Below the pieces are notes generated by a model. That model searched no databases and was not told the origin of the DNA. It saw only the letters and a list, made by a program, of their open reading frames with translations. Made by a program: the position numbers and the translations under genes. Below are positions 25,671 to 39,394 of a stretch of 64,000 nt of DNA, in pieces. Numbering within the stretch: position 1 is the stretch's first letter; each line of letters opens with the position of its first letter. Source of the stretch: Ascidia mentula (Eukaryota; Chordata; Ascidiacea; Phlebobranchia; Ascidiidae); assembly GCA_947561715.1 (NCBI GenBank), contig OX387203.1, positions 11,346,001 to 11,410,000 on the forward strand, read 5' to 3'.

Positions 25671-27813
25671 TCTCATAGTTACATACGTTGTGCAACCGCA
25701 AAAGCAATACTGGAGTATCAGCGTTTTCCACTGTATAATAAAGCTTGTACTGCAAAAAAATATTTTTTATCGAAAAGTCATATACTGCAAAATGGACAAG
25801 TGCTGAAATCGCATAGTTACATACGTTGTGCAACCGCAAAAGCAATACTGGAGTATCAGCGTTTTCCACTGTATAATAAAGCTTGTACTGCAAAAAAATA
25901 TTTTTTGTCGAAAAGTCATATACTGCAAAATGGACAAGTGCTGAAATCGCATAGTTACATACGTTGTGCAACCGCAAAAGCAATACTGGAGTATCAGCGT
26001 TTTCCACTGTATAATAAAGCTTGTACTGCAAAAAATTATTTTTTGTCGAAAAGTCATACACTGCAAAATGGACAAGTGCTGAAATCTCAAAGTTACATAC
26101 GTTGTGCAACCGCAAAAGCAATACTGGAGTATCAGCGTTTTCCACTGTATAATAAAGCTTGTACTGCAAAAAAATATTTTTTATCGAAAAGTCATATACT
26201 GCAAAATGGACAAGTGCTGAAATCGCATAGTTACATACGTTGTGCAACCGCAAAAGCAATACTGGAGTATCAGCGTTTTCCACGGTATAATAAAGCTTGT
26301 ACTGCAAAAAATTATTTTTTGTCGAAAAGTCATACACTGCAAAATGGACAAGTGCTGAAATCTCATAGTTACATACGTTGTGCAACCGCAAAAACAATAC
26401 TGGAGTATCAGCGTTTTCCACTGTATAATAAAGCTTGTACTGCAAAAAAATATTTTTTGTCGAAAAGTCATATACTGCAAAATGGACAAGTGCTGAAATC
26501 GCATAGTTACATACGTTGTGCAACCGCAAAAGCAATACTGGAGTATCAGCGTTTTCCACTGTATAATAAAGCTTGTACTGCAAAAAATTATTTTTTGTCG
26601 AAAAGTCATACACTGCAAAATGGACAAGTGCTGAAATCGCATAGTTACATACGTTGTGCAACCGCAAAAGCAATACTGGAGTATCAGCGTTTTCCACTGT
26701 ATAATAAAGCTTGTACTGCAAAAAATTATTTTTCTTCGAAAAGTCATACACTGCAAAATGGACAAGTGCTGAAATCTCAAAGTTACATACGTTGTGCAAC
26801 CGCAAAAGTAATACTGGAGTATCAGCGTTTTCCACTGTATAATAAAGCTTGTACTGCAAAAAAATATTTTTTATCGAAAAGTCATATACTGCAAAATGGA
26901 CAAGTGCTGAAATCGCATAGTTACATACGTTGTGCAACCGCAAAAGCAATACTGGAGTATCAGCGTTTTCCACTGTATAATAAAGCTTGTACTGCAAAAA
27001 ATTATTTTTTGTCGAAAAGTCATACACTGCAAAATGGACAAGTGCTGAAATCTCATAGTTACATACGTTGTGCAACCGCAAAAGCAATACTGGAGTATCA
27101 GCGTTTTCCACTGTATAATAAAGCTTGTACTGCAAAAAAATATTTTTTATCGAAAAGTCATATACTGCAAAATGGACAAGTGCTGAAATCGCATAGTTAC
27201 ATACGTTGTGCAACCGCAAAAGCAATACTGGAGTATCAGCGTTTTCCACTGTATAATAAAGCTTGTACTGCGAAAAAAATATTTTTTATCGAAAGGTCAT
27301 ATACTGCAAAATGGACAAGTGCTGAAATCGCATAGTTACATACGTTGTGCAACCGCAAAAGCAATACTGGAGTATCAGCGTTTTCCACTGTATAATAAAG
27401 CTTGTACTGCAAAAAAATATTTTTCATCGAAAAGTCATATACTGCAAAATGGACAAGTGCTGAAATCGCATAGTTACATACGTTGTGCAACCGCAAAAGC
27501 AATACTGGAGTATCAGCGTTTTCCACTGTATAATAAAGCTTGTACTGCAAAAATTATTTTTCTTCGAAAAGTCATACACTGCAAAATGGACAAGTGCTGA
27601 AATCTCATAGTTACATACGTTGTGCAACCGCAAAAGCAATACTGGGGTATCAGCGTTTTCCACTGTATAATAAAGCTTGTACTGCAAAAAATATTTTTCA
27701 TCGAAAAATCATATACTGCAAAATGGACAAGTGCTGAAATCGCTCAGTTACATACGTTGTGCAACCGCAAAAGCAATACTGGAGTATCAGCGTTTTCCAC
27801 TGTATAATAAAGC

Positions 27814-30800
27814 TTGTACTGCGAAAATTATTTTTCTTCGAAAAGTCATACACTGCAAAATGGACAAGTGCTGAAATCTCATAGTTACATACGTTGTGCA
27901 ACCGCAAAAACAATACTGGAGTATCAGCGTTTTCCACTGTATAATAAAGCTTGTACTGCAAAAAAATATTTTTTATCGAAAAGTCATATACTGCAAAATG
28001 GACAAGTGCTGAAATCGCATAGTTATATACGTTGTGCAACCGCAAAAGCAATACTGGAGTATCAGCGTTTTCCACTGTATAATAAAGCTTGTACTGCAAA
28101 AAATTATTTTTTGTCGAAAAGTCATACACTGCAAAATGGACAAGTGCTGAAATCTCATAGTTACATACGTTGTGCAACCGAAAAAGCAATACTGGAGTAT
28201 CAGCGTTTTCCACTGTATAATAAAGCTTGTACTGCAAAAAAATATTTTTTATCGAAAAGTCATATACTGCAAAATGGACAAGTGCTGAAATCTCATAGTT
28301 ACATACGTTGTGCAACCGCAAAAGCAATACTGGAGTATCAACGTTTTTCACTGTATAATAAAGCTTGTACTGCAAAAAATTTTTTTTTGTCGAAAAGTCA
28401 TACACTGCAAAATGGACAAGTGCTGAAATCTCATAGTTACATACGTTGTGCAACCGCAAAAGCAATACTGGAGTATCAGCGTTTACCACTGTATAATAAA
28501 GCTTGTACTGCAAAAAAATATTTTTTATCGAAAGGTCATATACTGCAAAATGGACAAGTGCTGAAATCGCATAGTTACATACGTTTTGCAACCGCAAAAG
28601 CAATACTGGAGTATCAGCGTTTTCCACTGTATAATAAAGCTTGTACTGCAAAAAAATATTTTTCATCGAAAAGTCATATACTGCAAAATGGACAAGTGCT
28701 GAAATCGCATAGTTACATACGTTGTGCAACCGCAAAAGCAATACTGGAGTATCAGCGTTTTCCACTGTATAATAAAGCTTGTACTGCAAAAAATTATTTT
28801 TCTTCGAAAAGTCATACACTGCAAAATGGACAAGTGCTGAAATCTCATAGTTACATACGTTGTGCAACCGCAAAAGCAATACTGGAGTATCAGCGTTTTC
28901 CACTGTATAATAAAGCTTGTACTGCAAAAAAATATTTTTTATCGAAAAGTCATATACTGCAAAATGGACAAGTGCTGAAATCGCATAGTTACATACGTTG
29001 TGCAATCGCAAAAGCAATACTGGAGTATCAGCGTTTTCCAATGTATAATAAAGCTTGTACTGCAAAAAATTATTTTTTGTCGAAAAGTCATACACTGCAA
29101 AATGGACAAGTGCTGAAATCTCAAAGTTACATACGTTGTGCAACCGCAAAAGCAATACTGGAGTATCAGCGTTTTCCACTGTATAATAAAGCTTGTACTG
29201 CAAAAAAATATTTTTTATCGAAAAGTCATATACTGCAAAATGGACAAGTGCTGAAATCGCATAGTTACATACGTTGTGCAACCGCAAAAGCAATACTGGA
29301 GTATCAGCGTTTTCCACTGTATAATAAAGCTTGTACTGCAAAAAAATATTTTTTATCGAAAAGTCATATACTGCAAAATGGACAAGTGCTGAAATCGCAT
29401 AGTTACATACGTTGTGCAACCGCAAAAGCAATACTGGAGTATCAGCGTTTTCCACTGTATAATAAAGCTTGTACTGCAAAAAAATATTTTTTATCGAAAA
29501 GTCATATACTGCAAAATGGACAAGTGCTGAAATCGCATAGTTACATACGTTGTGCAACCGCAAAAGCAATACTGGAGTATCAGCGTTTTCCACTGTATAA
29601 TAAAGCTTGTACTGCAAAAAAATATTTTTTGTCGAAAAGTCATATACTGCAAAATGGACAAGTGCTGAAATCGCATAGTTACATACGTTGTGCAACCGCA
29701 AAAGCAATACTGGAGTATCAGCGTTTTCCACTGTATAATAAAGCTTGTACTGCAAAAAATTATTTTTTGTCGAAAAGTCATACACTGCAAAATGGACAAG
29801 TGCTGAAATCTCAAAGTTACATACGTTGTGCAACCGCAAAAGCAATACTGGAGTATCAGCGTTTTCCACTGTATAATAAAGCTTGTACTGCAAAAAAATA
29901 TTTTTTATCGAAAAGTCATATACTGCAAAATGGACAAGTGCTGAAATCGCATAGTTACATACGTTGTGCAACCGCAAAAGCAATACTGGAGTATCAGCGT
30001 TTTCCACGGTATAATAAAGCTTGTACTGCAAAAAATTATTTTTTGTCGAAAAGTCATACACTGCAAAATGGACAAGTGCTGAAATCTCATAGTTACATAC
30101 GTTGTGCAACCGCAAAAACAATACTGGAGTATCAGCGTTTTCCACTGTATAATAAAGCTTGTACTGCAAAAAAATATTTTTTGTCGAAAAGTCATATACT
30201 GCAAAATGGACAAGTGCTGAAATCGCATAGTTACATACGTTGTGCAACCGCAAAAGCAATACTGGAGTATCAGCGTTTTCCACTGTATAATAAAGCTTGT
30301 ACTGCAAAAAATTATTTTTTGTCGAAAAGTCATACACTGCAAAATGGACAAGTGCTGAAATCGCATAGTTACATACGTTGTGCAACCGCAAAAGCAATAC
30401 TGGAGTATCAGCGTTTTCCACTGTATAATAAAGCTTGTACTGCAAAAAATTATTTTTTGTCGAAAAGTCATACACTGCAAAATGGACAAGTGCTGAAATC
30501 TCAAAGTTACATACGTTGTGCAACCGCAAAAGTAATACTGGAGTATCAGCGTTTTCCACTGTATAATAAAGCTTGTACTGCAAAAAAATATTTTTTATCG
30601 AAAAGTCATATACTGCAAAATGGACAAGTGCTGAAATCGCATAGTTACATACGTTGTGCAACCGCAAAAGCAATACTGGAGTATCAGCGTTTTCCACTGT
30701 ATAATAAAGCTTGTACTGCAAAAAATTATTTTTTGTCGAAAAGTCATACACTGCAAAATGGACAAGTGCTGAAATCTCATAGTTACATACGTTGTGCAAC

Positions 30801-32641
30801 CGCAAAAGCAATACTGGAGTATCAGCGTTTTCCACTGTATAATAAAGCTTGTACTGCAAAAAAATATTTTTTATCGAAAAGTCATATACTGCAAAATGGA
30901 CAAGTGCTGAAATCGCATAGTTACATACGTTGTGCAACCGCAAAAGCAATACTGGAGTATCAGCGTTTTCCACTGTATAATAAAGCTTGTACTGCAAAAA
31001 AATATTTTTTGTCGAAAAGTCATATACTGCAAAATGGACAAGTGCTGAAATCTCATAGTTACATACGTTGTGCAACCGCAAAAGCAATACTGGAGTATCA
31101 GCGTTTTCCACTGTATAATAAAGCTTGTACTGCAAAAAAATATTTTTTATCGAAAAGTCATATACTGCAAAATGGACAAGTGCTGAAATCGCATAGTTAC
31201 ATACGTTGTGCAACCGCAAAAGCAATACTGGAGTATCAGCGTTTTCCACTGTATAATAAAGCTTGTACTGCAAAAAAATATTTTTTATCGAAAAGTCATA
31301 TACTGCAAAATGGACAAGTGCTGAAATCGCATAGTTACATACGTTGTGCAACCGCAAAAGCAATACTGGAGTATCAGCGTTTTCCACTGTATAATAAAGC
31401 TTGTACTGCAAAAAAATATTTTTTGTCGAAAAGTCATATACTGCAAAATGGACAAGTGCTGAAATCGCATAGTTACATACGTTGTGCAACCGCAAAAGCA
31501 ATACTGGAGTATCAGCGTTTTCCACTGTATAATAAAGCTTGTACTGCAAAAAATTATTTTTCTTCGAAAAGTCATACACTGCAAAATGGACAAGTGCTGA
31601 AATCTCATAGTTACATACGTTGTGCAACCGCAAAAACAATACTGGAGTATCAGCGTTTTCCACTGTATAATAAAGCTTGTACTGCAAAAAAATATTTTTT
31701 GTCGAAAAGTCATATACTGCAAAATGGACAAGTGCTGAAATCGCATAGTTACATACGTTGTGCAACCGCAAAAGCAATACTGGAGTATCAGCGTTTTCCA
31801 CTGTATAATAAAGCTTGTACTGCAAAAAAATATTTTTTGTCGAAAAGTGATACACTGCAAAATGGACAAGTGCTGAAATCTCAAAGTTACATACGTTGTG
31901 CAACCGCAAAAGCAATACTGGAGTATCAGCGTTTTCCACTGTATAATAAAGCTTGTACTGCAAAAAAATATTTTTTATCGAAAAGTCATATACTGCAAAA
32001 TGGACAAGTGCTGAAATCGCATAGTTACATACGTTGTGCAACCGCAAAAGCAATACTGGAGTATCAGCGTTTTCCACTGTATAATAAAGCTTGTACTGCG
32101 AAAAAAATATTTTTTATCGAAAGGTCATATACTGCAAAATGGACAAGTGCTGAAATCGCATAGTTACATACGTTGTGCAACCGCAAAAGCAATACTGGAG
32201 TATCAGCGTTTTCCACTGTATAATAAAGCTTGTACTGCAAAAAAATATTTTTCATCGAAAAGTCATATACTGCAAAATGGACAAGTGCTGAAATCGCATA
32301 GTTACATACGTTGTGCAACCGCAAAAGCAATACTGGAGTATCAGCGTTTTCCACTGTATAATAAAGCTTGTACTGCAAAAATTATTTTTCTTCGAAAAGT
32401 CATACACTGCAAAATGGACAAGTGCTGAAATCTCATAGTTACATACGTTGTGCAACCGCAAAAGCAATACTGGGGTATCAGCGTTTTCCACTGTATAATA
32501 AAGCTTGTACTGCAAAAAATATTTTTCTTCGAAAAATCATATACTGCAAAATGGACAAGTGCTGAAATCGCTCAGTTACATACGTTGTGCAACCGCAAAA
32601 GCAATACTGGAGTATCAGCGTTTTCCACTGTATAATAAAGC
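27814..32641 (+). repeat. Long composite block, 35 monomers (beta)
   Basis: Beta class: CCGAAAAAGC near 28179 and CCAATGTAT near 29039. There is no C deletion or AA insertion; instead a long indel-free run to the GCGAAAAAAAT insertion near 32099, then a tail with CTGGGGTATC (near 32472) and TTTTTCTTCGAAAAATC (near 32522). It is 4,828 bp, the same length as block 7261-12088 but of unrelated internal structure. Confidence 0.82.
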
Positions 32642-35600
32642 TTGTACTGCGAAAATTATTTTTCTTCGAAAAGTCATACACTGCAAAATGGACAAGTGCT
32701 AAAATCTCATAGTTACATACGTTGTGCAACCGCAAAAACAATACTGGAGTATCAGCGTTTTCCACTGTATAATAAAGCTTGTACTGCAAAAAAATATTTT
32801 TTATCGAAAAGTCATATACTGCAAAATGGACAAGTGCTGAAATCGCATAGTTATATACGTTGTGCAACCGCAAAAGCAATACTGGAGTATCAGCGTTTTC
32901 CACTGTATAATAAAGCTTGTACTGCAAAAAATTATTTTTTGTCGAAAAGTCATACACTGCAAAATGGACAAGTGCTGAAATCTCATAGTTACATACGTTG
33001 TGCAACCGAAAAAGCAATACTGGAGTATCAGCGTTTTCCACTGTATAATAAAGCTTGTACTGCAAAAAAATATTTTTTATCGAAAAGTCATATACTGCAA
33101 AATGGACAAGTGCTGAAATCTCATAGTTACATACGTTGTGCAACCGCAAAAGCAATACTGGAGTATCAACGTTTTTCACTGTATAATAAAGCTTGTACTG
33201 CAAAAAATTTTTTTTTGTCGAAAAGTCATACACTGCAAAATGGACAAGTGCTGAAATCTCATAGTTACATACGTTGTGCAACCGCAAAAGCAATACTGGA
33301 GTATCAGCGTTTACCACTGTATAATAAAGCTTGTACTGCAAAAAAATATTTTTTATCGAAAGGTCATATACTGCAAAATGGACAAGTGCTGAAATCGCAT
33401 AGTTACATACGTTTTGCAACCGCAAAAGCAATACTGGAGTATCAGCGTTTTCCACTGTATAATAAAGCTTGTACTGCAAAAAAATATTTTTCATCGAAAA
33501 GTCATATACTGCAAAATGGACAAGTGCTGAAATCGCATAGTTACATACGTTGTGCAACCGCAAAAGCAATACTGGAGTATCAGCGTTTTCCACTGTATAA
33601 TAAAGCTTGTACTGCAAAAAATTATTTTTCTTCGAAAAGTCATACACTGCAAAACGGACAAGTGCTGAAATCTCATAGTTACATACGTTGTGCAACCGCA
33701 AAAGCAATACTGGAGTATCAGCGTTTTCCACTGTATAATAAAGCTTGTACTGCAAAAAAATATTTTTTATCGAAAAGTCATATACTGCAAAATGGACAAG
33801 TGCTGAAATCGCATAGTTACATACGTTGTGCAATCGCAAAAGCAATACTGGAGTATCAGCGTTTTCCAATGTATAATAAAGCTTGTACTGCAAAAAATTA
33901 TTTTTTGTCGAAAAGTCATACACTGCAAAATGGACAAGTGCTGAAATCTCAAAGTTACATACGTTGTGCAACCGCAAAAGCAATACTGGAGTATCAGCGT
34001 TTTCCACTGTATAATAAAGCTTGTACTGCAAAAAAATATTTTTTATCGAAAAGTCATATACTGCAAAATGGACAAGTGCTGAAATCGCATAGTTACATAC
34101 GTTGTGCAACCGCAAAAGCAATACTGGAGTATCAGCGTTTTCCACTGTATAATAAAGCTTGTACCGCAAAAAAATATTTTTTATCGAAACGTCATATACT
34201 GCAAAATGGACAAGTGCTGAAATCTCATAGTTACATACGTTGTGCAACCGCAAAAGCAATACTGGAGTATCAACGTTTTCACTGTATAATAAAGCTTGTA
34301 CTGCAAAAAATTTTTTTTTGCCGAAAAGTCATACACTGCAAAATGGACAAGTGCTGAAATCTCATAGTTACATACGTTGTGCAACCGCAAAAGCAATACT
34401 GAAGTATCAGCGTTTTCCACTGTATAATAAAGCTTGTACTGCAAAAAAATATTTTTTATCGAAAGGTCATATACTGCAAAATGGACAAGTGCTGAAATCG
34501 CATAGTTACATACGTTGTGCAACCGCAAAAGCAATACTGGAGTATCAGCGTTTTCCACTGTATAATAAAGCTTGTACTGCAAAAAAATATTTTTCATCGA
34601 AAAGTCATATACTGCAAAATGGACAAGTGCTGAAATCGCAAAGTTACATACGTTGTGCAACCGCAAAAGCAATACTGGAGTATCAGCGTTTTCCACTGTA
34701 TAATAAAGCTTGTACTGCAAAAAAATATTTTTTATCGAAAAGTCATATACTGCAAAATGGACAAGTGCTGAAATCGCATAGTTACATACGTTGTGCAACC
34801 GCAAAAGCAATACTGGAGTATCAGCGTTTTCCACTGTATAATAAAGCTTGTACTGCAAAAAATTATTTTTTGTCGAAAAGTCATACACTGCAAAATGGAC
34901 AAGTGCTGAAATCTGAAAGTTACATACGTTGTGCAACCGCAAAAGCAATACTGGAGTATCAGCGTTTTCCACTGTATAATAAAGCTTGTACTGCAAAAAA
35001 ATATTTTTTATCGAAAAGTCATATACTGCAAAATGGACAAGTGCTGAAATCGCATAGTTACATACGTTGTGCAACCGCAAAAGCAATACTGGAGTATCAG
35101 CGTTTTCCACTGTATAATAAAGCTTGTACTGCAAAAAATTTTTTTTTGTCGAAAAGTCATACACTGCAAAATGGACAAGTGCTGAAATCTCATAGTTACA
35201 TACGTTGTGCAACCGCAAAAGCAATACTGGAGTATCAGCGTTTTCCACTGTATAATAAAAAGCTTGTACTGCAAAAAAATATTTTTTATCGAAAAGTCAT
35301 ATACTGCAAAATGGACAAGTGCTGAAATCGCATAGTTACATACGTTGTGCAACCGCAAAAGCAATACTGGAGCATCAGCGTTTTCCACTGTATGATAAAG
35401 CTTGTACTGAAAAAAATTATTTTTCATCGAAAAGTCATATACTGCAAAATGGACAAGTGCTGAAATTGCACAGTTACATACGTTGTGCAACCGCAAAAGC
35501 AATGCTGGAGTATCAGCGTTTTCCACGATATAATAAAGCTTGTACTGCAAAAAAATATTTTTCATCGAAAAATCATATACTGCAAAATGGACAAGTGCTG

Positions 35601-35952
35601 AAATCGCTCAGTTACATACGTTGTGCAAACGCAAAAGCAATACTGGAGTACCAGCGTTTTCCACTGTATAATAAAGCTTGTACTGAAAAAAATTATTTTT
35701 TATCGAAAAGTCATACACTGCAAAATGGACAAGTGCTGAAATCTCATAGTTACATACGTTGTGCAACCGCAAAAGCAATACTGGAGTATCAGCGTTTTCC
35801 ACTGTATAATAAAGCTTGTACTGCAAAAAATATTTTTCATCGAAAAATCATATACTGCAAAATGGACAAGTGCTGAAATCGCTCAGTTACATACGTTGTG
35901 CAACCGCAAAAGCAATACTGGAGTATCAGCGTTTTCCACTGTATAATAAAGC
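32642..35952 (+). repeat. Canonical higher-order block, 24 monomers (beta)
   Basis: Full 3,311-bp unit, 24 x 138 minus 1. Net indels: C deletion (near 34278) -1, AA insertion (near 35257) +2, short cores near 35826 and 35960 -1 each. Beta markers CCGAAAAAGC (near 33006) and CCAATGTAT (near 33867). GTGCTAAAATC (near 32697), AAAACGGAC (near 33653) and CTGAAGTATC (near 34400) are shared only with the copy 11,443 bp to the right. Confidence 0.88.
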
Positions 35953-37310
35953 TTGTACTGCGAAAATTATTTTTCTTCGAAAAGTCATACACTGCATAAT
36001 GGACAAGTGCTGAAATCTCATAGTTACATACGTTGTGCAACCGCAAAAACAATACTGGAGTATCAGCGTTTTCCACTGTATAATAAAGCTTGTACTGCAA
36101 AAAAATATTTTTTATCGAAAAGTCATATACTGCAAAATGGACAAGTGCTGAAATCGCATAGTTATATACGTTGTGCAACCGCAAAAGCAATACTGGAGTA
36201 TCAGCGTTTTCCACTGTATAATAAAGCTTGTACTGCAAAAAATTATTTTTTGTCGAAAAGTCATACACTGCAAAATGGACAAGTGCTGAAATCTCATAGT
36301 TACATACATTGTGCAACCGCAAAAGCAATACTGGAGTATCAGCGTTTTCCACTGTATAATAAAGCTTGTACTGCAAAAAAATATTTTTTATCGAAAAGTC
36401 ATATACTGCAAAATGGACAAGTGCTGAAATCTCATAGTTCCATACGTTGTGCAACCGCAAAAGCAATACTGGAGTATCAACGTTTTTCACTGTATAATAA
36501 AGCTTGTACTGCAAAAAAATTTTTTTTTGTCGAAAAGTCATACACTGCAAAATGGACAAGTGCTGAAATCTCATAGTTACATACGTTGTGCAACCGCAAA
36601 AGCAATACTGGAGTATCAGCGTTTACCACTGTATAATAAAGCTTGTACTGCAAAAAAATATTTTTTATCGAAAGGTCATATACTGCAAAATGGACAAGTG
36701 CTGAAATCGCATAGTTACATACGTTTTGCAACCGCAAAAGCAATACTGGAGTATCAGCGTTTTCCACTGTATAATAAAGCTTGTACTGCAAAAAAATATT
36801 TTTCATCGAAAAGTCATATACTGCAAAATGGACAAGTGCTGAAATCGCATAGTTACATACGTTGTGCAACCGCAAAAGCAATACTGGAGTATCAGCGTTT
36901 TCCACTGTATAATAAAGCTTGTACTGCAAAAAATTATTTTTCTTCGAAAAGTCATACACTGCAAAATGGACAAGTGCTGAAATCTCATAGTTACATACGT
37001 TGTGCAACCGCAAAAACAATACTGGAGTATCAGCGTTTTCCACTGTATAATAAAGCTTGTACTGCAAAAAAATATTTTTTATCGAAAAGTCATATACTGC
37101 AAAATGGACAAGTGCTGAAATCGCATAGTTACATACGTTGTGCAATCGCAAAAGCAATACTGGAGTATCAGCGTTTTCCACTGTATAATAAAGCTTGTAC
37201 TGCAAAAAATTATTTTTTGTCGAAAAGTCATACACTGCAAAATGGACAAGTGCTGAAATCTCAAAGTTACATACGTTGTGCAACCGCAAAAGCAATACTG
37301 GAGTATCAGC

Positions 37311-37326
37311 GTATTCCATAATAAAG
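37311..37326 (+). other. 5-bp deletion in a monomer
   Basis: CGTATTCCATAATAAAG replaces CGTATTCCACTGTATAATAAAG. The deletion removes the TGTA element but leaves AATAAA and the HindIII site intact. It is found again exactly 11,443 bp away and in no other block, so it arose before the super-repeat duplication and after the alpha blocks split. Confidence 0.92.
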
Positions 37327-38169
37327 CTTGTACTGCAAAAAAATATTTTTTATCGAAAAGTCATATACTGCAAAATGGACAAGTGCTGAAATCGCATAGT
37401 TACATACGTTGTGCAACCGCAAAAGCAATACTGGAGTATCAGCGTTTTCCACTGTATAATAAAGCTTGTACCGCAAAAAAATATTTTTTATCGAAACGTC
37501 ATATACTGCAAAATGGACAAGTGCTGAAATCTCATAGTTACATACGTTGTGCAACCGCAAAAGCAATACTGGAGTATCAACGTTTTCACTGTATAATAAA
37601 GCTTGTACTGCAAAAAAATTTTTTTTGCCGAAAAGTCATACACTGCAAAATGGACAAGTGCTGAAATCTCATAGTTACATACGTTGTGCAACCGCAAAAG
37701 CAATACTGGAGTATCAGCGTTTTCCACTGTATAATAAAGCTTGTACTGCAAAAAAATATTTTTCATCGAAAAGTCATATACTGCAAAATGGACAAGTGCT
37801 GAAATCGCAAAGTTACATACGTTGTGCAACCGCAAAAGCAATACTGGAGTATCAGCGTTTTCCACTGTATAATAAAGCTTGTACTGCAAAAAAATATTTT
37901 TTATCGAAAAGTCATATACTGCAAAATGGACAAGTGCTGAAATCGCATAGTTACATACGTTGTGCGACCGCAAAAGCAATACTGGAGTATCAGCGTTTTC
38001 CACTGTATAATAAAGCTTGTACTGCAAAAAATTATTTTTTGTCGAAAAGTCATACACTGCAAAATGGACAAGTGCTGAAATCTGAAAGTTACATACGTTG
38101 TGCAACCGCAAAAGCAATACTGGAGTATCAGCGTTTTCCACTGTATAATAAAGCTTGTACTGCAAAAAA

Positions 38170-38721
38170 ATATTTTTTATCGAAAAGTCATATACTGCAA
38201 AATGGACAAGTGCTGAAATCGCATAGTTACATACGTTGTGCAACCGCAAAAGCAATACTGGAGTATCAGCGTTTTCCACTGTATAATAAAGCTTGTACTG
38301 CAAAAAAAATTTTTTTGTCGAAAAGTCATACACTGCAAAATGGACAAGTGCTGAAATCTCATAGTTACATACGTTGTGCAACCGCAAAAGCAATACTGGA
38401 GTATCAGCGTTTTCCACTGTATGATAAAGCTTGTACTGAAAAAAATTATTTTTCATCGAAAAGTCATATACTGCAAAATGGACAAGTGCTGAAATCGCAT
38501 AGTTACATACGTTGTGCAACCGCAAAAGCAATACTGGAGTATCAGCGTTTTCCACTGTATAATAAAGCTTGTAATGCAAAAAATTTTTTTTTGTCGAAAA
38601 GTCATACACTGCAAAATGGACAAGTGCTGAAATCTCATAGTTACATACGTTGTGCAACCGCAAAAGCAATACTGGAGTATCAGCGTTTTCCACTGTATGA
38701 TAAAGCTTGTACTGAAAAAAA
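38170..38721 (+). repeat. Doubled 276-bp dimer, second occurrence
   Basis: As at 23.7-24.2 kb: the GATAAA monomer appears near 38421 and 38698. The first C-type core here is A8-T7-G (near 38302), a variant shared with the single-dimer copy near 49745. The second dimer has the private GTAATGCAAAA (near 38573). Boundaries are approximate. Confidence 0.82.
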
Positions 38722-39394
38722 TTATTTTTCATCGAAAAGTCATATACTGCAAAATGGACAAGTGCTGAAATCGCATAGTTACATACGTTGTGCAACCGCA
38801 AAAGCAATGCTGGAGTATCAGCGTTTTCCACAATATAATAAAGCTTGTACTGCAAAAAAATATTTTTCATCGAAAAATCATATACTGCAAAATGGACAAG
38901 TGCTGAAATCGCTCAGTTACATACGTTGTGCAAACGCAAAAGCAATACTGGAGTACCAGCGTTTTCCACTGTATAATAAAGCTTGTACTGCAAAAATTAT
39001 TTTTCATCGAAAAATCATATACTGCAAAATGGACAAGTGCTGAAATCGCATAGTTACATACGTTGCGCAACCGCAAAAGCAATACTGGAGTATCAGCGTT
39101 TTCCACTGTATAATAAAGCTTGTACTGCAAAAAATTATTTTTTGTCGAAAAGTCATACACTGCAAAATGGACAAGTGCTGAAATCTCATAGTTACATACG
39201 TTGTGCAACCGCAAAAGCAATACTGGGGTATCAGCGTTTTCCACTGTATAATAAAGCTTGTACTGCAAAAAATATTTTTCATCGAAAAATCATATACTGC
39301 AAAATGGACAAGTGCTGAAATCGCTCAGTTACATACGTTGTGCAACCGCAAAAGCAATACTGGAGTATCAGCGTTTTCCACTGTATAATAAAGC

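Larger units (their letters stand above)
21331..27813 (+). repeat. Long composite block, 47 monomers
   Basis: Alpha class (TACATTGTGC near 21683, CGTATTCC near 22688) with a C deletion near 22968. It then holds the doubled 276-bp dimer (23.7-24.3 kb), GGATAAGTG (near 25103), an AA insertion (near 25187) and a long-run section 25.7-27.3 kb that matches 29.49-30.78 kb at offset 3724 but lacks eight monomers afterwards. Private double change GTCAGAAACTG near 22194 in place of GTCATATACTG. Confidence 0.8.
27564..39145 (+). repeat. About 11.6-kb (84-monomer) super-repeat, copy 1
   Basis: This 11,582-bp segment is followed immediately by a second copy. It contains a long composite beta block, a canonical beta block and an alpha block. 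Rare variants recur in both copies at fixed offsets: CTGGGGTATC near 27643 and 39225, AAAACGGAC near 33653 and 45096, CTGAAGTATC near 34400 and 45843, GCATAATGG near 35995 and 47438, and the 5-bp deletion at 37317 and 48760. The boundary was placed where the flanking core changes (TTTTTCTTCG here, TTTTTTGTCG at 39146). Confidence 0.85.
35953..39394 (+). repeat. Higher-order block, 25 monomers (alpha)
   Basis: Alpha class (TACATTGTGC near 36305, CGTATTCC near 37312). It contains GCATAATGG (near 35995), AGTTCCATACG (near 36438), an extra A in the core near 36517, a 5-bp deletion at 37317, a C deletion near 37593 and the doubled 276-bp dimer (38.2-38.7 kb). It lacks the AA insertion. Length 3,442 bp equals 25 x 138 minus 8, accounted for by the visible indels. 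Confidence 0.85.
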
